Below, piece after piece: positions 1 through 5,506 of a stretch of 5,506 nt of DNA. The DNA comes from Saprospiraceae bacterium (GTDB taxonomy: Bacteria > Bacteroidota > Bacteroidia > Chitinophagales > Saprospiraceae), in NCBI GenBank assembly GCA_007128085.1, contig SKYC01000413.1, forward strand, positions 1-5,506, in the 5' to 3' direction. The notes beneath the pieces are model-generated. The model did no database searches. It was given only the letters and a program-made list of their open reading frames with translations, and had not been told where the DNA came from. Within the stretch, counting starts at the first letter, position 1. The number at the start of each line of letters is the position of its first letter. The translations under genes and the position numbers were made by a program.

Positions 1-1223
1 CTCTTCTGAATGGCGTACAATTCGTACTGTCTGGTTCTCTGACCGGTATTTACGTCTACAATCGGATTGGAGCTCCAACGAAATTCGAGATCCCGGGGAA
101 ACAAAGCCCTGATATCCGGTCGCGTCAACATCTCCATAATATTTTCCCTTTGCCCCCGGTCCGCAACACCCATTACCGACAAGGGAAAGTTGAGCATTCC
201 GGCAGCAGAGCTATTGAGTTCAAAAACCGACAACAGCGGTCCGCGCTCGTCCAGGTCGGGCCTGTCCGTTGCATCGACCAGCAGCGTATCTACCGTAATG
301 ATGGTGTCGATGGGGAAATTATTTTCGTCGTATACAAAGGAGACCGTCGTATCCAGGCGAATTTCCGCCTCTTCAACATCGTCTTCCACTCCTGTAACGA
401 CCTGTTTCAGTCTTTCGTCCGCACTAAAGAATGCATCCGAAATACCTTCGTCTGTAATCCTGTATACATCCCAGAATTCCAATTGAGCACTGGCCTGCAA
501 AAACCTTCTGGCCCTTTCCGGATTGTCTACTCCCGGCAACTCCACAATGATTATATCTCTGGATGCATCCAGGGATACCGTCGGCTGAGTCACCCCGAAT
601 TTATCGATTCGCTCCCGCATCCTATTGTAGGTTCGCTGTACCGTTTCATCGGCGTGTTCCCTGATCAGGCGAAGCATTTCACCATCGGTGGTTTCAAAAG
701 TAATTTCATCCCTCAGAGAAGGGTTTCTCGAAAAGATAGAAACCAGCGATTGCCCCTCGGCTCTTTGTCTCCACTCGTCGTAAAAAACAGATATGTAATC
801 GGTCTGGGATCCCCTTACAGATTCAGAGGCAGCCTCGAGAGCCTCCCTGAAAACGGGATCTCTGCTGTTGTTGGACAAACTCACCAAAAACTCCTTGAGA
901 TCGACCTGGAGGACGACACTCATACCGCCTTTCAGATCGAGTCCAAGGGCGAGTTGCCTGGCCTTTAACTCCTCGTACGTATATCCCTTAACCATGGGAA
1001 TGCGAAAAACCTCTTCACTGGACATGGAGTCCAAAAATGAAATTCTGGCTTCCCGCTCCCGGTCCATCCGCTCATCGATATCCTCTATATGAGCAGAAAC
1101 CTGTTTTGCATAGCGATCGGCTTCTCGCTCCACCTGAGTCGTAGGCAATACAAAAAAGTATTGAATTAAGGTGACCACCACCATTACGATCAGAAAAAAT
1201 TTTACTATCCCTTTACCTTGCAT
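1..1223 (-). CDS. secDF: Protein translocase subunit SecD, probably the N-terminal part of a SecDF fusion (partial)
   Basis: SecD/SecDF is an inner-membrane partner of SecYEG that uses the proton gradient to pull exported proteins through on the periplasmic side. The minus-strand frame is open from the ATG at 1221-1223 to the window edge, giving 407 residues; the C-terminal part lies outside. Seen directly: a short cytoplasmic start (MQGKG), one hydrophobic helix at about residues 6-26, then a long periplasmic region. SecD family motifs are LGLDLKGG at 93-100, RMRERIDKFGV at 201-211, ELPGVDNPERAR from 228, and AQLEFWDVY from 246. The stretch of roughly residues 103-190 resembles the insert common in Bacteroidota SecD. 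The visible end (ALFPRDLEF, then YELYAI) lies before any second membrane helix. The next ATG upstream, at 1228-1230, is out of frame, so 1223 is the start. No Shine-Dalgarno is seen. Fusion to SecF is inferred from the phylum, not seen. Confidence 0.95.
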   Translation of the reverse strand, partial: MQGKGIVKFFLIVMVVVTLIQYFFVLPTTQVEREADRYAKQVSAHIEDIDERMDREREARISFLDSMSSEEVFRIPMVKGYTYEELKARQLALGLDLKGGMSVVLQVDLKEFLVSLSNNSRDPVFREALEAASESVRGSQTDYISVFYDEWRQRAEGQSLVSIFSRNPSLRDEITFETTDGEMLRLIREHADETVQRTYNRMRERIDKFGVTQPTVSLDASRDIIIVELPGVDNPERARRFLQASAQLEFWDVYRITDEGISDAFFSADERLKQVVTGVEDDVEEAEIRLDTTVSFVYDENNFPIDTIITVDTLLVDATDRPDLDERGPLLSVFELNSSAAGMLNFPLSVMGVADRGQRENIMEMLTRPDIRALFPRDLEFRWSSNPIVDVNTGQRTRQYELYAIQK

Positions 1224-1263
1224 GTGTCATTGAAAATTTAAAAATGCTTTTTGAAAAACGCCA

Positions 1264-1294
1264 CAAAGATATGCATTAATGTAAATATATCAGA
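1264..1294 (-). promoter_or_regulatory. Bacteroidota-type promoter of secDF
   Basis: Read on the minus strand, TATCTTTG (1264-1271) matches the Bacteroidota -7 consensus TAnnTTTG exactly. It is preceded by exactly 19 bp and then TCTG (1291-1294), a three-of-four match to the -33 TTTG. Transcription would begin near 1257, leaving a leader of about 35 nt before the secDF ATG. The match is by eye; such short motifs can occur by chance in AT-rich DNA, but spacing and position both fit. Confidence 0.5.
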
Positions 1295-1300
1295 ATGCAT
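1271..1300. repeat. Paired ATGCAT half-sites over the secDF promoter
   Basis: ATGCATT at 1271-1277 and AATGCAT at 1294-1300 form a perfect 7-bp inverted repeat with a 16-bp spacer. The left arm abuts the -7 box and the right arm touches the -33 box, where an operator could lie. ATGCAT is itself a palindrome, so the inverted symmetry follows from having two copies. The function is a guess. Confidence 0.35.
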
Positions 1301-1534
1301 CCCATGAAGTGTATTTTTTTCTTCTGCTTAGTCTTAAAACTCAAGCCATTACTGCGATCGGAAAAAACAAAGTAACCCTTCGCTATCTCTCTATCCCAAT
1401 CGACGTAAATTTCTATATGAACCTTTGAAAAAATCCTACCCCAAGCTTCGCTGCAACCACTGCTTCCTCAGCCATTGGGTTTCAATTCTTTTAGATTGTG
1501 AAGGTGTGCTGGCTTCGACCCGGCCGCTATTGCC
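1301..1534. other. Intergenic stretch between the TerB-like gene and the secDF promoter, no gene seen
   Basis: This holds the 3' flank of the TerB-like gene. No reading frame with recognisable protein content is seen on either strand, and there is no hairpin followed by a T run that would end the TerB-like transcript. The part at about 1430-1534 is richer in G+C than the promoter-proximal part at 1224-1380, so it could be the remnant of a former gene. It matches nothing I can name. Confidence 0.5.
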
Positions 1535-1993
1535 TCACAAACTGTCAATGTCGTTCAGCATTTTCAGCTTCATGGCCTCTGCTTCCTTGGGGCCGAAAGA
1601 ACCCATGGATAAGAACCCACCTTCTGCTCTGGCGACATGAGCGGCAAAACTCCTGAAGGACTTCAGCAACTGAAGAGCGTGCAATGGATCCAACTCCTGC
1701 AGAATCGGATTCATCTTTGCTATTTCTCTCTCCAGATATTCGTTCCTCGCACCTTCCTCAACGGGCAAATCGTGTACCAGTTTCAAAAACTTTTCGTCAA
1801 ATTGATCAAAAACATCTTTGTAGTACTTCCTCACCTGCGGCTCCACCTTTGAAGCAAATCGCCTCAATCCCGCAACATTTCGCGCCGATTCGATTTCTTT
1901 TTTATCCAAATCCCCATCTGCAAAAGCCACATAAGCAGCAATCAGCGGAATGGCGTCCAGTAGTTTTTCTCTTTGTTTTTCAGTGATTTTCAT
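1535..1993 (-). CDS. Hypothetical protein with TerB-like acidic motif
   Basis: Complete ORF of 152 residues, ATG at 1991-1993 and TGA at 1535-1537. Its function is unknown. It has no signal peptide or membrane segment and reads as a charged, helical, soluble protein. Near the N-terminus, IPLIAAYVAFADGDLDKKEIE (residues 15-35) has the helix-acidic-loop-helix look of TerB-like proteins: D26, D28, D30 and E33 are spaced like metal ligands after an A-x-ADG turn. A second, looser copy is seen at AAHVARAEGGFLSMGSFGPKEAEA (117-140), which would fit the two-half architecture of the TerB fold, with a Gly/Ser/Phe insert between the ARAEGG turn and the following acidic helix. Between them are charged helices with several acidic and aromatic residues (about 52-112). 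The other in-frame possibilities start later; the ATG at 1995-1997 is out of frame. No Shine-Dalgarno is seen. It is divergent from mutS. TerB-fold assignment is from the motif only; a role in tellurite resistance should not be assumed. Confidence 0.8.
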   Translation of the reverse strand: MKITEKQREKLLDAIPLIAAYVAFADGDLDKKEIESARNVAGLRRFASKVEPQVRKYYKDVFDQFDEKFLKLVHDLPVEEGARNEYLEREIAKMNPILQELDPLHALQLLKSFRSFAAHVARAEGGFLSMGSFGPKEAEAMKLKMLNDIDSL

Positions 1994-2000
1994 TCATTCA

Positions 2001-2024
2001 GATTTAAATCCCTTCATTTGAAGG
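2001..2024 (-). repeat. Palindrome plus small hairpin in the leader of the TerB-like gene
   Basis: Two adjacent symmetric elements lie just upstream of the start codon at 1993. GATTTAAATC (2001-2010) is a perfect 10-nt palindrome. CCTTC (2011-2015), loop ATTT and GAAGG (2020-2024) form a perfect 5-bp hairpin. The hairpin lies 18 nt from the ATG, so it could sit in the mRNA leader or be a repressor site. No T run follows it, so it is not an obvious terminator. Confidence 0.4.
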
Positions 2025-2342
2025 CTCAAATATCGGAAGAATCCTAAAAATAATCATTACCTAACCGAATAACTTCATTTATTTTTTAAAACAGTCTCAA
2101 ACCAAACCACAGCTTGTCACCCTGCAAAATCATCATTCAGCCAACGCAAAGGTCGGGGTAAGCGCCTTTTCCCTATCACCAAATCAGCCGGAAAATCGAT
2201 CTCCCCCACTCTTAAATGGCCGCTCCAAAAAGACAGTTTTTACCGGTGCCAAAAGGGCTTAAAAAAAACCGGTGAAAAACAACCGTCTTCAACCCTCAGA
2301 ATTCTACCACAAATCTGTATTCGGGGTATTTTTTTAATTTGA
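2025..2342. other. Divergent intergenic region between the TerB-like gene and mutS
   Basis: No protein-coding frame is credible on either strand. The region must hold the promoter of the TerB-like gene, but only imperfect -7 boxes are visible on the minus strand (for example GATATTTG, near 2029-2036, one mismatch) and none has a matching -33 TTTG at 19 bp. The structured part is the hairpin at 2231-2288, listed separately. No tRNA or known riboswitch pattern is recognised. Confidence 0.5.
2231..2288. repeat. Long imperfect hairpin with ACCGGT core
   Basis: Stem segments pair in order: AGAC 2231-2234 with GTCT 2285-2288; GTTTTT 2236-2241 with AAAAAC 2275-2280; ACCGGT 2242-2247 with ACCGGT 2268-2273. 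A further inner pairing is GCC 2248-2250 with GGC 2256-2258 around AAAAG. Unpaired bases are A2235 against 2281-2284, G2274, and the A-rich 2259-2267. On the minus strand the stem is followed directly by a short T run (GTCTTTTTGG), like a weak intrinsic terminator pointing towards the TerB-like gene. On the plus strand no T run follows. Alternatives are a leader structure of a longer mutS transcript or a protein-binding inverted repeat. Confidence 0.4.
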
Positions 2343-2367
2343 ATGGGTCAAATCAAAACACATATAC

Positions 2368-2375
2368 TATTTTTG
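2368..2375 (+). promoter_or_regulatory. mutS: Possible -7 box of the mutS promoter
   Basis: TATTTTTG fits the Bacteroidota -7 consensus TAnnTTTG exactly and lies about 40 nt before the proposed TTG start at 2415. No TTFG-like -33 element is found at the expected 19 bp (the bases there are GGGT); the nearest TTTG (2338-2341) is 26 bp away. If real, it lies inside the longer ORF and would rule out translation from the ATG at 2343. Weak evidence. Confidence 0.25.
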
Positions 2376-2414
2376 TATAAATTTTTTCCCAATACAAAAA
2401 ACAAAAACACACCA

Positions 2415-5057
2415 TTGGCCAAGAAGAATAAAGACAATCCTACCCCGCTGATGAAACAGTATTTCCGGATGAAGGGAAAATACCCCGATGCCATATTGCT
2501 CTTCCGGGTCGGTGATTTTTACGAAACCTTCGGAGAAGATGCCATTACTGCTGCCCGCGTTCTCGGGATTATTCAAACCAACAGAAACAACGGGGGGAGT
2601 AAAATTGAGTTGGCCGGCTTTCCCCACCACTCTATTGAAAACTACCTGCCCAAACTCGTCAAGGCGGGTTACCGGGTAGCGGTTTGCGACCAACTGGAAA
2701 AACCCTCTCCCAATAAAAAAATCGTCAAGCGCGGAGTGACCGAGGTCGTCACTCCCGGTGTGACCATAAACGACTCTCTGCTGAATCAGGGCAACAACAA
2801 TTACCTCTGTGCCATTCACATTGAAAAAGAATACCAAATCGGACTGGCTTTTCTGGACATCTCCACCGGTGAGTTTTTTGTAAGTCAGGGAAACAAAGAA
2901 CAGGCAGACAAATACCTGCAGAGCTTTCAACCCTCGGAAATTCTGTACGCCAGGGGAAGGAAAAACGAAGTGGAAAACTGGTTGGGGGACGAATATTACA
3001 CCTACGGAATGGACGACTGGATGTTTACCGAGGAATTCGGCCTGGAAAAATTGCTTCGCCATTTCCAGGTGGTCTCCATGAAGGGGTTTGGCATAGAAAG
3101 CTTCAAGTCCGCTCAGGTAGCGGCAGGCATTGTTCTGCAATACCTCAACCAGACGGAAAACAACAGGCTGAATCACATTCGAAAAATCAGCAGGCTGCAG
3201 TCGAGCGATTACCTCTGGTTGGATAAATTTACCATCAGAAACCTGGAACTTATTCACAGCCTCCACCCCACCGGGCATTCCCTCTTGCATATTCTGGATC
3301 GCACATTGAGTCCCATGGGAGCCCGAATGCTGAAAAAGTGGATGGTTTTACCGCTTACTTCTCCGGCCCGGATTGAAGGTCGGCTAGAAGCGGTAAATCA
3401 CCTGATTGACCACTCAGACAAGAGAGAGAATTTAAAAGCTGAGCTGAAAAAAATGGGCGATCTGGAGCGACTGGTTTCAAAAATCACCCTTCAACGGATC
3501 AATCCACGGGAACTTTTGCAACTACTTCAGTCTCTGGAGTCGGTAATTCCCATTAAAAAATCCCTCGAAAAAGACAGTCCGACTTCACTTCAACTCATCT
3601 CAGAGGCACTTTCTGAATGCATGGATTTGCAGGAATTACTCCGCAATCAAATCAGAGAGGACGCCCCGGCTGTATTTGGCAAAGGCCCGGTCATTAAAGA
3701 GGGATTCAATGCCGAACTGGATGAGTGGAGAGGCATTATTTCAAACAGCAAAGAACTACTGGTTGAAATCCAGAATCAGGAAGCCTCCCGCACAGGCATA
3801 CAAAATCTGAAAATCGGATTTAACAATGTCTTTGGCTATTACCTCGAGGTCACCAATAAATACAAGGACAAGGGGATGGTTCCCGACGAGTGGATCCGAA
3901 AACAAACACTGAGCAACTCGGAGAGATATATTACCGAAGAGCTCAAGGATCTGGAAGCGAGAATCCTCTCTGCAGAGGACGAGATAAATGTATTGGAGGA
4001 ACAACTCTACACGAAATTGATCGGACACCTCCAGAGTTATGTTGAGACCATCCAAACAAATGCCCATCAGCTGGCAAAACTCGATTGTCTGATCTCTTTT
4101 GCAGAAACTGCCCTGGAAAACAATTACACCAAACCCGAAATGAACGAGGGTTTTGCCATTGAAATTAAAAACGGCAGGCACCCGGTCATCGAAAAGGAAA
4201 TGCCCCCCGGGGAGGCGTACATCCCCAACAATCTCGTCATGGACAATGAGGAGAACCAAATCCTGATGATTACCGGGCCGAATATGTCGGGAAAATCAGC
4301 CATTCTAAGGCAAACCGCCCTCATTTGCCTCATGGCGCAAATGGGTTCCTACGTGCCCGCTGAAAGTGCAAAACTGGGTCTGGTTGATAAAATATTCACC
4401 CGTGTAGGCGCCTCTGACAACATCTCCTCCGGTGAATCGACCTTTATGGTGGAAATGAATGAGACGGCCTCCATTCTCAATAATTTATCCGATCGGTCTC
4501 TGATTTTGCTGGATGAAATAGGGAGGGGAACCTCCACCTACGACGGAATGAGCATTGCCTGGTCCATCGCTGAATTCCTGCACGAATTCGGCAACCTCAA
4601 ACCCAAGACCCTGTTCGCTACCCATTATCACGAATTGAACGAACTCGAAAAGTCCTTTTCGCGCATTAAAAATTTCCACGTAGCGACCAAAGAGTCCGGA
4701 AATAAAGTGATTTTTTTGAGAAAACTGATCAAAGGGGGTTCCAACCACAGCTTTGGTATCCATGTAGCAGCTATGTCCGGCATGCCGGATCGCGTCATTC
4801 TAAGAGCTTCAGAAATTTTAACCGAGCTGGAAAAAAAGGCCATTGAGAGCAATGGAAAAAAAGGTAAAGACTTTCAGGTAAGCCCAAAACCCAAGGCCTC
4901 GTCGAGATCCGATGCCGTGCAACTCAGCTTGTTCGACATGAGCAATCCCCAAAGCGAAAAAGTGGCTGATCTTTTGAAAAACATGGATGTCAATGCCATG
5001 ACTCCGGTGGAATGCATGCTCAAAATCAGAGAGTTGCAGGAGATTCTAAAATCTTGA
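2415..5057 (+). CDS. mutS: DNA mismatch repair protein MutS
   Basis: MutS finds base mismatches and small loops in new DNA and, after ATP binding, recruits MutL. From the TTG at 2415 it has 880 residues. Motifs by that numbering: mismatch-reading F-Y-E in RVGDFYETFGEDA (F35, E37); connector domain from about 100; lever and clamp region about 250-560 with GYYLEV at 474-479; Walker A TGPNMSGKS at 620-628; SSGEST signature at 671-676; Walker B LILLDEIGRGTS with D700/E701; ATHYHEL at 735-741; QLSLF at 836-840, the position and form of a beta-clamp-binding motif; and a C-terminal helix after MDVNAMTP, like the MutS oligomerisation tail. All catalytic motifs are intact. The frame extends upstream to an ATG at 2343 (904 residues), but the extra 24 residues do not look like MutS, whereas AKK...TPLMKQY after the TTG does. 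No Shine-Dalgarno; the upstream is A-rich. It reads as a single-gene unit, divergent from the TerB-like gene. Confidence 0.97.
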   Translation: MAKKNKDNPTPLMKQYFRMKGKYPDAILLFRVGDFYETFGEDAITAARVLGIIQTNRNNGGSKIELAGFPHHSIENYLPKLVKAGYRVAVCDQLEKPSPNKKIVKRGVTEVVTPGVTINDSLLNQGNNNYLCAIHIEKEYQIGLAFLDISTGEFFVSQGNKEQADKYLQSFQPSEILYARGRKNEVENWLGDEYYTYGMDDWMFTEEFGLEKLLRHFQVVSMKGFGIESFKSAQVAAGIVLQYLNQTENNRLNHIRKISRLQSSDYLWLDKFTIRNLELIHSLHPTGHSLLHILDRTLSPMGARMLKKWMVLPLTSPARIEGRLEAVNHLIDHSDKRENLKAELKKMGDLERLVSKITLQRINPRELLQLLQSLESVIPIKKSLEKDSPTSLQLISEALSECMDLQELLRNQIREDAPAVFGKGPVIKEGFNAELDEWRGIISNSKELLVEIQNQEASRTGIQNLKIGFNNVFGYYLEVTNKYKDKGMVPDEWIRKQTLSNSERYITEELKDLEARILSAEDEINVLEEQLYTKLIGHLQSYVETIQTNAHQLAKLDCLISFAETALENNYTKPEMNEGFAIEIKNGRHPVIEKEMPPGEAYIPNNLVMDNEENQILMITGPNMSGKSAILRQTALICLMAQMGSYVPAESAKLGLVDKIFTRVGASDNISSGESTFMVEMNETASILNNLSDRSLILLDEIGRGTSTYDGMSIAWSIAEFLHEFGNLKPKTLFATHYHELNELEKSFSRIKNFHVATKESGNKVIFLRKLIKGGSNHSFGIHVAAMSGMPDRVILRASEILTELEKKAIESNGKKGKDFQVSPKPKASSRSDAVQLSLFDMSNPQSEKVADLLKNMDVNAMTPVECMLKIRELQEILKS

Positions 5058-5209
5058 TGGACATTGATACGTCCCTCTAACCTGAGTTCGATTATTCTAA
5101 CTCGTATAAAAATTAATAAATCAAAGTTTTGTAAACATTGTAAATCTAAATCTGAATTGACGTACCTTATTGATTTAACTATATAATCTTTTGAAAGGTC
5201 ACTTTTCAT
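4874..5209 (-). CDS. Doubtful small ORF antisense to the mutS 3' end
   Basis: A 111-residue frame whose ATG (5207-5209) is preceded, 6 nt away, by GGAGG (5216-5220 on the minus strand). That Shine-Dalgarno match is better than anything before the other genes here. The first 50 or so residues lie in the AT-rich region after mutS and read like a plausible charged protein (MKSDLSKDYIVKSIRYVNSD, then a Leu/Ile-rich part). The remainder is antisense to mutS and may be open only because of mutS codon use. I recognise no family. It may be the start of a gene that was truncated, a real small overlapping gene, or chance. Confidence 0.2.
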   Translation of the reverse strand: MKSDLSKDYIVKSIRYVNSDLDLQCLQNFDLLIFIRVRIIELRLEGRINVHQDFRISCNSLILSMHSTGVMALTSMFFKRSATFSLWGLLMSNKLSCTASDLDEALGFGLT

Positions 5210-5506
5210 AGGTTTCCTCCCTATACGTCATTCCTCTATGTACATGACAAAAAATTTATGTTCTGTTAAGTTAAAATTGATTTTTAGGTTTTTAAAGGGA
5301 ACTTTTTGGGCGTATTAGACAAGTCAGATCCAATACCATTCCAACCATACCAAAGCTTTCTATACAAGTGAAATGAACTTTTGGGAAAGTTTCGCTTAAT
5401 AATGTCTCTTGGGTAAACTCTTTTTCCCTTACAGTGAAAACGAAAAATTGACAAATCCTCGAATTAAAGTTACTCACCTTTATTTTTTTCCTCTTTCTTT
5501 TGTCTA
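5058..5506. other. AT-rich region downstream of mutS, no firm gene
   Basis: Base composition falls clearly below that of mutS right after its stop codon. No intrinsic terminator for mutS is obvious; AGATT/AATCT at 5041-5054 is a 5-bp hairpin around the last codons but lacks a T run. Besides the SD-led ORF starting at 5209, the minus strand has a 61-codon frame (5292-5477) that would need a GTG start and resembles nothing. A 6-bp hairpin, AACTTT 5376-5381 with AAAGTT 5386-5391, and near-identical GAACTTTT(T)GGG copies at 5299-5310 and 5375-5385 are seen. The next gene presumably lies beyond the right edge. Confidence 0.5.

Noticed and set aside
150..968. Long plus-strand ORF (272 codons) across the secDF region
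   Set aside because: It is antisense to secDF, whose minus-strand translation shows clear SecD motifs throughout; the plus-strand product resembles nothing.
1505..1535. tRNA T-arm-like sequence on the minus strand (GCCGG, loop GTCGAAG, CCAGC)
   Set aside because: One mismatch in the stem, an atypical loop, and no matching acceptor, D or anticodon arms upstream.
1425..1640. Plus-strand ORF of 71 codons spanning the end of the TerB-like gene
   Set aside because: It overlaps the better-supported minus-strand gene, has no recognisable content, and lacks a start signal.
2367..3290. Long minus-strand ORF (307 codons) within mutS, and other minus-strand ORFs at 3756-4259 and 4485-4763
   Set aside because: They mirror mutS codon use on the opposite strand, have no family resemblance, and mutS is intact on the plus strand.
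5238..5318. Plus-strand 26-codon ORF starting MYMTKN
   Set aside because: Too short, no ribosome binding site, no recognisable content; likely chance in AT-rich DNA.
5292..5477. Minus-strand 61-codon ORF
   Set aside because: Needs a GTG start with poorly placed upstream purines and has no recognisable family; kept only as a note in the tail region.
1..5506. CRISPR array, insertion sequence or defence system
   Set aside because: No regularly spaced repeats, no transposase fragments, no terminal inverted repeats and no defence-related domains were seen; the recognisable genes are housekeeping genes.

Overview
The window looks like chromosomal DNA of a Bacteroidota bacterium, probably a Cytophagales-type marine or environmental lineage; the family-level guess is weak. 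Three things support the phylum. The SecD N-terminus opens with the MQ-GKG-VK pattern and carries the periplasmic insert usual in that phylum's SecDF proteins. The MutS protein has the phylum's usual N-terminus (AKK...TPLMKQY...KYPDA). The clearest promoter follows the Bacteroidota pattern (near TTTG, 19 bp, TAnnTTTG), and the main genes lack Shine-Dalgarno sites.

Layout: (1) 1-1223, minus strand: 5' part of secD/secDF, running off the left edge. Its likely promoter is at 1264-1294, overlapped by two ATGCAT half-sites. (2) 1224-1534: intergenic; apart from that promoter nothing convincing is seen. (3) 1535-1993, minus strand: a 152-residue soluble, all-helical protein with a TerB-like acidic motif and no known function. 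(4) 1994-2414: divergent intergenic region with a small hairpin and palindrome in the leader of the TerB-like gene, a longer imperfect ACCGGT hairpin, and a possible mutS -7 box. (5) 2415-5057, plus strand: complete mutS, probably starting at a TTG codon rather than at the upstream in-frame ATG at 2343. (6) 5058-5506: AT-rich tail without a firm gene. It holds one weak minus-strand ORF that starts behind a Shine-Dalgarno-like GGAGG and overlaps the 3' end of mutS antisense.

The genes do not form one operon. secDF drives protein export at the inner membrane and MutS starts DNA mismatch repair in the cytoplasm. The TerB-like gene lies divergent to mutS and upstream of secDF in the same direction, but the 311-bp gap and separate promoter argue that secDF is transcribed on its own. 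I do not see a new multi-gene system here. The points most worth a second look are the mutS start site, the secDF promoter palindrome, the hairpin between the divergent genes, and the SD-led antisense ORF at the mutS 3' end.
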